Shown here piece after piece: positions 16,797 through 26,201 of a stretch of 64,000 bases of DNA. Every line of letters begins with the position of its first letter. The first letter of the stretch is position 1. Source of the DNA: JAFAGO01 sp031987605. Lineage in GTDB: Bacteria; Bacteroidota; Bacteroidia; Flavobacteriales; Weeksellaceae. Location: the NCBI GenBank assembly GCA_031987605.1, contig DALZZF010000011.1, forward strand, positions 24,845 to 88,844, in the 5' to 3' direction. Under the pieces are notes generated by a model, which saw only the letters and a list, made by a program, of their open reading frames with translations, searched no databases and had not been told where the DNA came from. The translations under genes were made by a program, and so were the position numbers.

Positions 16797-18276
16797 GATG
16801 TTAGGTTCTGCAAGCGCAAGCTTTCACGGGGTTCAATACAACGATAAGAAAGTGGAGAAAGGAACCGGAGAACTGATGCTGATGAAAAACTTCCCTTCCT
16901 TTATCAATGAAGAAAGTAGCCAAGAACAGGTTCGGAATTATTTTAAATCGGTTTCTAAAAGCGAAAAAGTAAAAAAGCCACAATTCCACGCTGTAATTTC
17001 CACAAAATTTCAAGAGTATTCCAAAGAAGAATTGACAAAAGTCGCGGAACATTTCATGCAGGAAATGGGCTATGAAAAACAACCTTTCATTGTGGTTTTT
17101 CATAACGATACGGAAAACAACCATGTTCACATCGTATCGACCAGAGTTAATAAATCAACCGGTAAGAAAATAAATGACAGTTATGAGAAACTGAAATCCC
17201 AAAAAGCTTTAGCCAACGTCATAGAAAAGCTCTACGGAATCAGTGAGGAAAAAAAATTAAACAATCTGCTAAACTTCAAGATAAGTTCGCTCCATCAATT
17301 AGAAACCCTGCTCAATAGGAATGGTTACAAACTCAGCAAAAACACAAGTGATGAAAACTCTTTTAACATTTTAAAAAACGGAGTTATTCAGCGAACTATA
17401 TCAGGAAAGCAGATTGTTTTTGATAACATAAAAAGTGACAACAGAACCAAACAAATTAAAGCCATTGCGAGTAAATACAAAGAACTGTATTCCAATAAAG
17501 TTTTTAAAGTGGAAGACAGAAGAAATCGAAGATTCGACGAAGTGATAAACGAGTCAAAGCAAGAATCGATGCTTCCTACAGAAAAGCAAAATGAAGATTG
17601 GAAACCCAAAATTAAATTTGAAAGCGAACTACAGAAAAAGCTAAGAGATGTATTCGGGATTGATGTGATTTTTCACAGCAAAGAAGATCAAAATCCTTTC
17701 GGCTATACGGTAATCGACCACAAAACAGGGTGTGTTTACAAAGGAAGTGAGATCATGAAAATGAATGATTTATTTGAATTCACTTCCGAAAAATTGGATA
17801 AGAAACTTTTTGAAATCATAAAAGACTACAACATTCTCAACCAGGATTCAAAAAAGATACTGCTGGAATTTTTGAAAAGTAGATATCCCAAAGCAGAAAT
17901 TAAAGATTTTATGCTTTTTGAGAACAAAGGAAAAAAAGATCTGGAAACCTACCGGAAAGTACAATTTGAAGTAAAGGATTTTATCAAACAAAATAAGGAT
18001 AAAAATATTTCAATAACAAAAGCTGAAGATGGAAAAATATATGCGGTTCATACCCGATTCCATTACATCGGAGACCTTCGGTCATTAATCGGAGAAAAAG
18101 AATATCAAAAATTTCTAAATCCAATTCAAACCAATGAAAACCGATCTGAAAATGAAGAAAAAACCGAATTAAATAAAGCTGTAAACGAAATGCTATTTGA
18201 ATTGATGAAGAGTTCAGGAACGGCAAAAGATCCTGCGGAAGACGAACTTAAAAAACGTAGAAAAAAGAGGAGATAA
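16786..18276 (+). CDS. mobB: Relaxase / mobilisation nuclease
   Basis: The protein has 496 aa from the ATG at 16786, which overlaps the end of the accessory gene by 11 bases; ATG 16798 is an alternative. The N-terminal domain (about 1-150) is a MobA/VirD2-type relaxase: an early Tyr in FHGVQYND (Tyr18), HAVIS (His68), and the metal-binding three-His motif in FHNDTENNHVHIV (His106, His113, His115). The C-terminal half is Lys-rich and variable. It would nick oriT and lead the strand into the recipient. Confidence 0.9.
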   Translation: MIVKMLGSASASFHGVQYNDKKVEKGTGELMLMKNFPSFINEESSQEQVRNYFKSVSKSEKVKKPQFHAVISTKFQEYSKEELTKVAEHFMQEMGYEKQPFIVVFHNDTENNHVHIVSTRVNKSTGKKINDSYEKLKSQKALANVIEKLYGISEEKKLNNLLNFKISSLHQLETLLNRNGYKLSKNTSDENSFNILKNGVIQRTISGKQIVFDNIKSDNRTKQIKAIASKYKELYSNKVFKVEDRRNRRFDEVINESKQESMLPTEKQNEDWKPKIKFESELQKKLRDVFGIDVIFHSKEDQNPFGYTVIDHKTGCVYKGSEIMKMNDLFEFTSEKLDKKLFEIIKDYNILNQDSKKILLEFLKSRYPKAEIKDFMLFENKGKKDLETYRKVQFEVKDFIKQNKDKNISITKAEDGKIYAVHTRFHYIGDLRSLIGEKEYQKFLNPIQTNENRSENEEKTELNKAVNEMLFELMKSSGTAKDPAEDELKKRRKKRR

Positions 18277-18295
18277 AGCTTGTAGTTGTTGGTTG

Positions 18296-18334
18296 AGCCG
18301 ACAACTGACAACCATCAACCATCAACTAAAACCT
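18296..18334. repeat. CAAC-rich leader repeat, copy 1
   Basis: The stretch before the ParA start is built of short CAACCATCAAC-type units. Similar leaders occur at 27455-27512 and 34190-34225, each directly before a gene of the tra operon. Confidence 0.5.
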
Positions 18335-18985
18335 ATGATTATCACATTTGCAACCCAAAAAGGAGGAACCGGAAAAACGACATTAGCTATCGCTTTTGCG
18401 AACTACATCTCTTCCCTATCGGAAAGGAAAATCAATGTTTTCGATTTTGATTATCAAAAATCATTCTATCACAAATGGAAAGAAGACGAATTTTTGGACC
18501 TTCCTAAATTATACAACGTGGAGATCATTGGCGAAGAGGATGAACAACCTTTTGCAGATTTTGAAACACTCATTAATTTGAAAGAAAGTGATGAAATCAA
18601 CCTCTTTGACTTGGCAGGAACATTAGATGCGAAATACAGCGATTTGTTGATTTATAGTGATGTTATCGTTATTCCGTTTGAATACTCCGATGTATCCGCA
18701 AAATCAACTTTAGTATTTGTTAATCTCTTAGGACTTTTAGAAAGTCAGTCAGAACGGATTTTTATCCGATCAAAATATGATAAAGGTTATAAATATCTGA
18801 ATCAGGAAGGAATGGATATTGAAATCACCAAATATGGAAAACTGTTGAAGAATCCTGTTTTCAAAAGAAACTGCCTGCAAACCATCAACACCAGAAAACT
18901 GACGCTTGAACAGAAATATGCAGTGAAAAATCCATTTAATGAACTCTTAGAATATATCAATGAGATATTGGAAATCACATTATAA
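18335..18985 (+). CDS. traA: ParA/MinD-family ATPase (TraA-like)
   Basis: The start is placed at ATG 18335 (MIITFATQKGGTGKTT), because the longer reading from 18293 translates a repeat-derived leader. The product has 216 aa with the deviant Walker A KGGTGKTT (residues 9-16), then a FDFDYQ switch region and DLAGTLD. It belongs to the ParA/Soj family. In Bacteroidetes conjugative transposons a ParA homologue (TraA) opens the tra operon. It may help partition the excised circle or position the transfer machine. Confidence 0.87.
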   Translation: MIITFATQKGGTGKTTLAIAFANYISSLSERKINVFDFDYQKSFYHKWKEDEFLDLPKLYNVEIIGEEDEQPFADFETLINLKESDEINLFDLAGTLDAKYSDLLIYSDVIVIPFEYSDVSAKSTLVFVNLLGLLESQSERIFIRSKYDKGYKYLNQEGMDIEITKYGKLLKNPVFKRNCLQTINTRKLTLEQKYAVKNPFNELLEYINEILEITL

Positions 18986-19031
18986 GCCCCGAAACAAAAA
19001 CTAAAAAAAATTCACTAAAACCAAAATAGAT

Positions 19032-19565
19032 ATGTTAAAATACTCACTGATCCTATTAGGAGCTTACCTACTCTATTATATCGGAAATATCGTTTATGAC
19101 CTTTTTCTGAAAAAAGAAAAGACGGTTCAGAACGATACAACAGAAGAATTTTCATTGGGCGAGTTTGCAGAAAGTAACAAAGATGAAGTACAGGAAATCG
19201 ATATTGAAGATGTAGAAAATCTCAATACCCCAAAATCGTTCAGCAAAAGAGAACTCATCCCGACATCCCACGGAGATTCTGATGAAATACAGGACGTGGA
19301 ATATTGGAGACAAAAATTTGAATCTGAACAAAACATGGATGATTTTGATAACAAAGAAGAATCAACTGAAAATACGCCTGAAAATGCAGAAGCTTCTCTT
19401 TCAAAAAATGAAGAAAAGAATCAGAACCAGCATCATGAGGAACCTATATCACCCATTCAGAAATTAAATACAAACAAATGGCATCAAATGCTCAATCTTG
19501 CGGAAACCAGTGTGCAGCTTATTGCCAATACAGACGGATTTAAAACGTATCAATCCATGATGTAA
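19032..19565 (+). CDS. Membrane-anchored acidic protein (TraB/TraD position)
   Basis: The protein has 177 aa. One N-terminal membrane helix (about 3-24) is followed by a long acidic, low-complexity region (Glu/Asp/Asn-rich, residues 30-145) and a short conserved-looking C-terminus (NKWHQMLNLAETSVQLIANTD). No catalytic motif is seen. The place between ParA and TraE matches small, poorly characterised Tra proteins in Bacteroidetes elements. Function unknown. Confidence 0.7.
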   Translation: MLKYSLILLGAYLLYYIGNIVYDLFLKKEKTVQNDTTEEFSLGEFAESNKDEVQEIDIEDVENLNTPKSFSKRELIPTSHGDSDEIQDVEYWRQKFESEQNMDDFDNKEESTENTPENAEASLSKNEEKNQNQHHEEPISPIQKLNTNKWHQMLNLAETSVQLIANTDGFKTYQSMM

Positions 19566-19687
19566 CTCCGAAACACAAACAATACTTAACAATATTATTT
19601 ACAACGATTTAAAATACCGTTGCGGGGAATTCTACGCCTAAAACTAAACATTCAATTCATTATTAACCTTCTAAAATTTCATTTTTT

Positions 19688-20008
19688 ATGAATCAAAAAT
19701 TCAAAAAACACATGATGATGAAAAAAGCCCTTACGGCTTTCGTCATGCTCTTAGCCGTTACTCCAGTTTTTGCACAAGGAGGTGCGACGGCAATTTCAAA
19801 TGCAGCCAGTGATATTCGGGATTATTGGGATCCGATAAAACTAATCCTAAAAGCCGTTGGAGGATTGGTTGGTTTCATCGGTGGTCTTAGAGTATACAAC
19901 AAATGGACGAATGGCGACCAGGATGTTAACAAGGAAATCCTAGGGTATGGAGGAGCAATGATCTTCCTCATTGTCGTTCCGGAATTTGTAACTGCATTCT
20001 TTGCCTAA
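19688..20008 (+). CDS. traE: TraE-like small membrane protein (DUF4134)
   Basis: The protein has 106 aa. It has a signal peptide (MLLAVTPVFAQ), then GGATAISNAASDIRDYWDPIKLILKAVGGLVGFIGGLRVYNKW and a second hydrophobic segment. This is the DUF4134/TraE pattern of Bacteroidetes conjugative transposons, comparable in size and topology to VirB2-type pilins. It stands directly before TraF and TraG, as in CTnDOT. A pilin role is likely but inferred. Confidence 0.88.
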   Translation: MNQKFKKHMMMKKALTAFVMLLAVTPVFAQGGATAISNAASDIRDYWDPIKLILKAVGGLVGFIGGLRVYNKWTNGDQDVNKEILGYGGAMIFLIVVPEFVTAFFA

Positions 20009-20009
20009 T

Positions 20010-20324
20010 ATGGGATTCTATCTCTACAAGGGGCTTAAAAAACCCCTTGTATTCTTCGGACTCAAAGGAAAATACATTTTTTATGCAGTGGGAGTCATCG
20101 GAAGTGGTGTCATCGCAGCGCTTGTATTATCCAAATTCGGTCTATTAGGCTCTTTATTAGGACTTGCCGTAACCGGAGGTGGTATTTATTTAATCTTCAA
20201 AAGGCAGGACAAACATGGTCTGTATGATAAAACCAAAAATTTCGATCAGGTTTTAATCTTTCCAAAAAGAGTAAACAATAAAAGACTTTCAAAAAATGGC
20301 ACTACAAAAAAAACAGGCATTTAA
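20010..20324 (+). CDS. traF: TraF-like membrane protein (DUF4133, VirB3-like)
   Basis: I start at ATG 20010, one base after the traE stop. The product has 104 aa with a YKGLKKPLVFFGLKGKYI opening and two adjacent membrane helices (about 25-65), the layout of DUF4133/TraF and of VirB3. It overlaps the TraG ATPase gene by 29 bases. It is expected to act with the VirB4-like ATPase at the inner membrane. Confidence 0.85.
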   Translation: MGFYLYKGLKKPLVFFGLKGKYIFYAVGVIGSGVIAALVLSKFGLLGSLLGLAVTGGGIYLIFKRQDKHGLYDKTKNFDQVLIFPKRVNNKRLSKNGTTKKTGI

Positions 20325-23300
20325 TATTCCCTTTATCGGCTACGATTATGGAAAGGATTACGGTTGGGATTTTGACGTATTATTTGGGCAATATGGAAAT
20401 CCAATTATAGGAATCAGAATAAAAAATGTTGTAGAGCAATATTCAGCAGATCCCGACAATTATCTGAATTTCCATACGGTTCTCAATCAGGTAGTATCCA
20501 TTATTGGAGAAGGAAGAATTGTACAAAAACTCGATATTTTCAGCAAGAAAAAATATGCAGCAGAACCATCCAACCAATTTCTACAACAAAAATATTCAGA
20601 ACATTTTGACGGAAGACTTTTTAAAACCATTGAAACGGTATTGCTGTTTACTGACATTGTGGATGACAAGCTAAAAAAGAAAAACAAGCATTATGGGTTC
20701 TCTGAAAAAAGCTATAAAGAGCTTCGGGACAAATGTCAAAAAGTATGGATGCTTTTAAAACAGGAAAATTGCGAACCTGAATTTTTATTCGAGAAAGATT
20801 TTGAATATTACATTTCCGGAGTTTTGTCCATGAAGTTTTCGGATGTACCATCATTTGATAATATTAAATCGACTAATGAATATCTCCAAATCGGAAACCG
20901 ATTCGTTAAAAACATTTCTTACGTCGATGTAGAGAATATTGATCTTCCTTCTGAAATAGAACCCTATTCCCTATTGGGAGGAAATGGAGCCGCCGCAGAA
21001 ACAGCCGTTGATAACTTTACCTTTATTAATGAACTGGAAGATTACGAAACGATTATCTATAATCAGGTCATTACCATTCCACCGCAGGCACAGCAGCAAA
21101 GGGAACTCGACAAAAAGAAAAAAAAGCATGAAGGCGCAGCCAACAATTCTCCTTCCAATGCAATTATAGCAGAAGAAATTGAAACCCTGCTTCATAACAT
21201 AGCTGTTGACAGACAGTTGGTGGTTAATGCTCATTTTTCGCTACTATTTTCAACAAACACTCTGGAAAAAATGGAAGGGATACAGTCCCTGATTGAAAAT
21301 AAGCTCTTCACAAAAGGAATCATTGTTTCAAAGAATGCTTATAACCAGCTGGAACTCTTTCGGGCAGCAATTCCGGGCAACGGAACCGAACTCAGGGAGT
21401 ATGATTTATTTATGACGACAAGCGAAGCAGCCTTGTGTTTTTTTTTTAAAGAAAGTTACCCCGTGAACGAAGAATCTAATTTCTATCTGAGATTTACAGA
21501 CCGACAAGGAATTCCATTAAAAGTAGATCCTTCAGATTTACCCATGAAAACAGGAAGAATCAACAACCGAAACAAGTTTGTTTTAGGTCCTTCAGGTTCG
21601 GGAAAATCATTCCTGATGAACAATATCATTGAGCAATATTTGACCTACAATTATGATGTCGTGATTGTTGACACAGGAGATTCTTATTCCGGAACGTGTA
21701 AATACAAAGGCGGAAGATACATTCAGTACACTGAAGAAAAACCGATTACCATGAATCCTTTCCTGATGGATAAAAAAGAATTCAATATTGAAAAAATAGA
21801 ATTTTTAACCAATTTGATTTTTCTTATCTGGCAAGGTCCCGATGCTTCCATGTCATCAGCACAAAAATCCATATTGGACAATGTATTGATGTCTTACTAT
21901 CACCAATACTTTAATTCGGGAACGCAGTGGTATGAAAATAAAAGCTCGGAAGAATTAATTCTGTATTTAGGTAAATATAACATTCATGAAGCAGACATTT
22001 ATGCCGAATATGAGAATGAATCCAACGGAAAACGCACGTACTACGATATTCTGGGAATCACCTTTGATGCAAGTTCTGATGAAGTGAAAGATGCCGGAAG
22101 AAAGCTTCTGAAATTTTATCATCCCGATAAAAATGTCAATAATCCTGACTATGACAGTGAGCAATTTTATAAGGTCTATGAAGCTTATGAAACGTTGAAT
22201 GATGAAGAAAAAAGGAAAATTTATAATGAGACCCAATTGATCCTTATTAAATCCAGCGAAATCATCAAACAGCCAAAAACAGCTGAAGAATGGTATGGAT
22301 CATTTAGAAAAGCCATCATCAAGAAAATTAAGGAGCTTGAAGAAAAGTTAGAAGCAAAAGAGCTTTCCTTTAATGGATTCTATGATTATTGCGACAAATT
22401 TCTCCCGCTTTACTTAAATAATAGAAAGCATAGAATTACCGAAAAAGAATTCAATCTCAGAACGTTTTTATTTGTTCTGAAAGATTTCTACAAAGGCGGA
22501 AGATACGGAACCACCCTCAACGAATCTGCTGACAATACGCTATTTGACGAATCATTTATTGTTTTTGAAATCGACAATGTAAAGGATAATCCCAAGCTGT
22601 TTCCGATTGTAACGCTGATTATTATGGACACTTTTATCCAGAAAATGCGCCTTAGAAAAGACCGCAGAAAAGCCCTTATCATCGAAGAAGCGTGGAAAGC
22701 GATTGCAAGTAAACTGATGGGAGGATATATCCTTTATCTCTACAAAACGGTAAGAAAATTCTGGGGTGAAGCCGTTGTAGTAACTCAGGAACTGGACGAT
22801 ATCATCGGTAATGCAGTTGTAAAAGATTCAATCATCAACAATTCCGATACCTTCATTTTGCTTGACCAGACCAAATTCAAAGACAATTTTGACAAAATTG
22901 CCTCTCTGCTTTCCCTGAATAAAGTGGAGCAAAATAAGATATTCACGATCAATAATCTCAACAACAAATTTGGAAGGAGCCGATTTAAGGAATTTTATCT
23001 GAAGAGAGGTTCCAAAGGAGAAGTGTACGGTAACGAGGTTTCCCTTGAGCAGTATTTGACCTACACCACAGAGAAACCCGAGAAATCCGCTGTCGAATAC
23101 TATGTACAAAAATGTGGAAGCTATGATGAAGCCCTTTTACAAATTGTATCGGATTTAAAAAACTTTGGAGACAGCCTTGAAAACTTAGTTTCACTGGTCA
23201 ATCTGTATCAAAATCCTTTGGATCAGAAAGTAAATTCCTATTACAAAAAGATGAAGAAAACGCATAAAGGAAAGAATGTATTTAAAGTCATCTCACAGGA

Positions 23301-23364
23301 ATTGGAACATCATAAAATCAGTTTTTCGGAATTAATCAATAAGCAACAATATGAAACCGTTTAG
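20296..23364 (+). CDS. traG: TraG VirB4-like conjugation ATPase with inserted J-domain
   Basis: The protein has 1022 aa, longer than the about 830 aa usual for CTnDOT-type TraG. Walker A LGPSGSGKSF is near 430-439 and Walker B ALIIEEAWK near 790. Between them, about residues 576-645 form a DnaJ-like J-domain: TYYDILGITFDASSDEVKDA, then KFYHPDK with the HPD triad at 609-611, and YKVYEAYETLNDEEKRKIYN. The reading frame is continuous with no stop or frameshift, so this is a true insertion in the ATPase core. The protein should energise pilus assembly and transfer; the J-domain suggests recruitment of host DnaK. Confidence 0.9.
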   Translation: MALQKKQAFNIPFIGYDYGKDYGWDFDVLFGQYGNPIIGIRIKNVVEQYSADPDNYLNFHTVLNQVVSIIGEGRIVQKLDIFSKKKYAAEPSNQFLQQKYSEHFDGRLFKTIETVLLFTDIVDDKLKKKNKHYGFSEKSYKELRDKCQKVWMLLKQENCEPEFLFEKDFEYYISGVLSMKFSDVPSFDNIKSTNEYLQIGNRFVKNISYVDVENIDLPSEIEPYSLLGGNGAAAETAVDNFTFINELEDYETIIYNQVITIPPQAQQQRELDKKKKKHEGAANNSPSNAIIAEEIETLLHNIAVDRQLVVNAHFSLLFSTNTLEKMEGIQSLIENKLFTKGIIVSKNAYNQLELFRAAIPGNGTELREYDLFMTTSEAALCFFFKESYPVNEESNFYLRFTDRQGIPLKVDPSDLPMKTGRINNRNKFVLGPSGSGKSFLMNNIIEQYLTYNYDVVIVDTGDSYSGTCKYKGGRYIQYTEEKPITMNPFLMDKKEFNIEKIEFLTNLIFLIWQGPDASMSSAQKSILDNVLMSYYHQYFNSGTQWYENKSSEELILYLGKYNIHEADIYAEYENESNGKRTYYDILGITFDASSDEVKDAGRKLLKFYHPDKNVNNPDYDSEQFYKVYEAYETLNDEEKRKIYNETQLILIKSSEIIKQPKTAEEWYGSFRKAIIKKIKELEEKLEAKELSFNGFYDYCDKFLPLYLNNRKHRITEKEFNLRTFLFVLKDFYKGGRYGTTLNESADNTLFDESFIVFEIDNVKDNPKLFPIVTLIIMDTFIQKMRLRKDRRKALIIEEAWKAIASKLMGGYILYLYKTVRKFWGEAVVVTQELDDIIGNAVVKDSIINNSDTFILLDQTKFKDNFDKIASLLSLNKVEQNKIFTINNLNNKFGRSRFKEFYLKRGSKGEVYGNEVSLEQYLTYTTEKPEKSAVEYYVQKCGSYDEALLQIVSDLKNFGDSLENLVSLVNLYQNPLDQKVNSYYKKMKKTHKGKNVFKVISQELEHHKISFSELINKQQYETV

Positions 23365-24004
23365 CCTATTATTTTTAGGATTGGGCAGCTTTTTATATGC
23401 TCAAAACACCTACATCGACCCTACCGTAACGGCAGCAATGATTCTGTATTCAGAAAATCTGAAAGCAAAACAGAATGATGTCATTGAGGAAACCTCTAAA
23501 TTAAAAGATGCCCAGGCATGGGTAGGAACCCAGATGATTGTAGCCAACGACATTCAGAATAAAATACTGAAAGGGTTGAAAGAAGTATCCGGGACTTTAC
23601 AAAACGGAATTCAGGTACAGCAGATTTACAGTGAGCTTAATAAATGCTACAATTATTCTTCAGAAGTGGTCGCGTTGGCTTCTCAGCACCCACAGTATGC
23701 CATTTTTGGAACTAAAGCTTCTCAAAAAACCTATGAGCAAAGCCTGAAGATCGTTACGGATGTTTCAGACATTCTTGCTTCCGGAGAGCTGAACCTTGCT
23801 ACAGCAGGTGACCGTTACAAGATCCTTCATAATATTTCCGAAAATGTAAAAAACCTGAAGCTATGGCTTTTAGCCATAAAGCTAAGACTGGAAAAAGCAA
23901 ACCGATTGGGATTCTGGAATTCCATCAATCCATTTGCCGGATATATCAATACCGATAAAGGAATTGTGGAAAATATAATGAACCGGTATAAACGAAATTT
24001 TTAA
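23351..24004 (+). CDS. Exported conjugation protein, paralogue 1 (VirB5/TraI position)
   Basis: The protein has 217 aa with a short signal peptide (ending LYAQ). The mature part is helical, with a central QHPQYAIFGTKAS motif and a C-terminal tail DKGIVENIMNRYKRNF. The centre and tail recur in the following genes. It overlaps traG by 14 bases. By position it matches the TraI/VirB5-like slot of Bacteroidetes transfer regions, but I cannot assign a biochemical role. Confidence 0.75.
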   Translation: MKPFSLLFLGLGSFLYAQNTYIDPTVTAAMILYSENLKAKQNDVIEETSKLKDAQAWVGTQMIVANDIQNKILKGLKEVSGTLQNGIQVQQIYSELNKCYNYSSEVVALASQHPQYAIFGTKASQKTYEQSLKIVTDVSDILASGELNLATAGDRYKILHNISENVKNLKLWLLAIKLRLEKANRLGFWNSINPFAGYINTDKGIVENIMNRYKRNF

Positions 24005-24015
24005 AAATCATTAAG

Positions 24016-24699
24016 ATGAAGAAGATTTTTCAAATCCTGTTGATTCCCATAGTGTATGTCGTTATCACATCTTCGAGCGGTGGTTCCACTCCTGCATGGC
24101 AAAAAGAAAATGTTTCTTTCCCGATGATGAATTTAGAGATCAATGCCACGATGAAGGAGCATAACAGGCAAAAAGAAATGAGGCAGAAACAGACCCTTAA
24201 TGCCAGTACAGAAGCCATAAACAGAGCACAATGGAATGACTTCAAAGACAAAGTGACCAAGATTCAGGACAGATTACGCATTGTGTCATTTGCTATCCAG
24301 GCGATCCCTACCGGAATTGCCATGAGCAGGGAAATCACCAAAATAATCAATAATCAAACGGCTATCATTGATGAAATCAATACAGCTCCGTACTCCATTA
24401 TAGCGGTATTGCCTTCTCAGGTACAGTTTGTGGATGACCTGCAAATGGTAACCCGGTTAATAGCCGGAATCATTCTGTCTTACGGAGCCATCAACCAGAT
24501 GGAAAAATCAGAACGTAAGATTTTACTGGATTATGCTTTGGGAGAAGTAAAAACATTAAGCAGGAACTCCACCCATATGCTTTTAAAGATAAGAGATATC
24601 AAAGCCAAAGTTTTACGTAACAAAAGGGCGTTTCAATATTACGTCAACAGAGATAGGCAGGTTGTGGAAAATATAATGAACAATATTAAAAATTTTTAA
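24016..24699 (+). CDS. Exported conjugation protein, paralogue 2
   Basis: The protein has 227 aa with an N-terminal hydrophobic segment (about 4-20). It has a helical body with one internal hydrophobic stretch (LQMVTRLIAGIILSYGAI) and the tail DRQVVENIMNNIKNF, closely like the tail of the previous protein. It lies 11 bases after its neighbour and 2 bases before the next. Probable periplasmic or membrane component of the transfer apparatus. Confidence 0.7.
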   Translation: MKKIFQILLIPIVYVVITSSSGGSTPAWQKENVSFPMMNLEINATMKEHNRQKEMRQKQTLNASTEAINRAQWNDFKDKVTKIQDRLRIVSFAIQAIPTGIAMSREITKIINNQTAIIDEINTAPYSIIAVLPSQVQFVDDLQMVTRLIAGIILSYGAINQMEKSERKILLDYALGEVKTLSRNSTHMLLKIRDIKAKVLRNKRAFQYYVNRDRQVVENIMNNIKNF

Positions 24700-24701
24700 A
24701 G

Positions 24702-25367
24702 ATGAAAAGAATCGTAATCATATCAGCTCTATTCTTCTTTTGGGGTTCTGTAAATAGTCAGCAAATTGTTATCAATGAAAAGCTATTAACTCAACTTACA
24801 AAAGACCATGCAGTACGATTGGCAAGTGAACAGACGTTTTTGGATTCTTATGAAAAGCAGAAAGAGCTTTATGACGAAATCAATAATAAAACCACCCAGA
24901 TCATTGCGATTCAGGAATACATCTACCAGCAACTGAAAAATGTCAATTCAGCATTGACACAAAGTAAAAAGCTGGTTTATCTCTATCAGTACCTGGGAAA
25001 GATCGTAACCAATTCAAACAAGATGCTAGATTTATCAGCACAGCATCCGGAGTATGCCATCTTGGTTTCAAAATATTATGTCGAAATCGGTAAACAAGTC
25101 CTAAAGCTTCAGCAGGAAGTTTCGCAGGATATTCTGAATGAAGACAAAGACTTTTTGATGGATGCAATGGACAGGGAAATGCTCATTGAAAAGATCTTTA
25201 CAAGAGTAAGAAACATCAACGGGAATATTCTCTATATCATTTTACGATTGCAAAATGCTAAGAAAATTCCTTACCTGTATCAGATTCCGGTGCTCCGTAA
25301 TTACATCAATATAGACAAAGCCATTGTCGGAGGCATCATCACTAAATACAAATACATATTCAATTAA
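24702..25367 (+). CDS. Exported conjugation protein, paralogue 3
   Basis: The protein has 221 aa with a signal peptide (ending VNSQ). A helical body contains AQHPEYAILVSKYY, matching QHPQYAIFGTKAS of paralogue 1 in position and sequence, and the tail DKAIVGGIITKYKYIF. The shared centre and tail support descent by duplication. It is likely periplasmic. Specific function unknown. Confidence 0.72.
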   Translation: MKRIVIISALFFFWGSVNSQQIVINEKLLTQLTKDHAVRLASEQTFLDSYEKQKELYDEINNKTTQIIAIQEYIYQQLKNVNSALTQSKKLVYLYQYLGKIVTNSNKMLDLSAQHPEYAILVSKYYVEIGKQVLKLQQEVSQDILNEDKDFLMDAMDREMLIEKIFTRVRNINGNILYIILRLQNAKKIPYLYQIPVLRNYINIDKAIVGGIITKYKYIFN

Positions 25368-25368
25368 A

Positions 25369-26199
25369 ATGATGAAAAATACATTCATAAAAGGAAATTT
25401 TTTACTCATTCTATTTATTGTAACACATGTTTTTGGACAAAGTGTGAAGAAATTGAATGATCCTTCAATTGTTGCACAACATAAGCGGATGACCTTTGAA
25501 AGCTGGGGAGACTGGCGACCTTATCCCAAATATTTCTTGGGTATTCAAACCAATTTTGCTTACGCTACGGTTTGGGGAATGTGGGCTCCCTCTATCAATA
25601 GGGATTATAAAAATGGTGAAGATATTCGACCATTAAAACCAACCGGAGAACAAAACCAAAGATTTGCACAACTAAAAATTCAGGAAGAAGAAGTTCAAAA
25701 GATAAAAGCGGTTTCCGACACTATTTATAAAAGAAGTATTCAAGATTTAGCGCATTGGACTTCCGCTACTGTTGATGCCGATCCCCTTTGGCTACTGTAT
25801 TACAAACGGATGCTGAAACCCATCACCGAATTTCCCGATACTCCTCAAAATTTCATCGATTGGAGATTGAAAGACCAGCAGACGCATGAAACGCTCAATA
25901 CTACGGGAACATTAAAAAGACTTCAGGAAGAGCTGGATATGATTAAAGAAAAATATACCATGTCCCGGTCTATGGATATGCCGAGAGGAAAAAGATTCAT
26001 CATGTACCACGAAACACTGATCAGATGGCGAAAGTTTGTTCAGGAATTAAGAAAGTACAATAACAAAACAACATTGCTCCTTGACTATAAAAACATTTTA
26101 AATAACCATTTATCTACCGCTTTGCCCTCTGGGTGGACTCCTGCTTCGGATAAAGACATTGTTCAAAATGTGATGCAGCAATACAAATACAGATATTAA
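25369..26199 (+). CDS. Exported conjugation protein, paralogue 4
   Basis: The start is set at ATG 25369, just after the upstream stop, giving a signal peptide (MMKNTFIKGNFLLILF, cleavage near FGQ) and about 277 aa. The body differs from the other three (WGDWRPYPKYFLG, WGMWAP), but the tail DKDIVQNVMQQYKYRY matches their C-terminal pattern. It lies 2 bases before traJ. It is probably a periplasmic transfer protein. Confidence 0.7.
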   Translation: MMKNTFIKGNFLLILFIVTHVFGQSVKKLNDPSIVAQHKRMTFESWGDWRPYPKYFLGIQTNFAYATVWGMWAPSINRDYKNGEDIRPLKPTGEQNQRFAQLKIQEEEVQKIKAVSDTIYKRSIQDLAHWTSATVDADPLWLLYYKRMLKPITEFPDTPQNFIDWRLKDQQTHETLNTTGTLKRLQEELDMIKEKYTMSRSMDMPRGKRFIMYHETLIRWRKFVQELRKYNNKTTLLLDYKNILNNHLSTALPSGWTPASDKDIVQNVMQQYKYRY

Positions 26200-26201
26200 A
26201 T

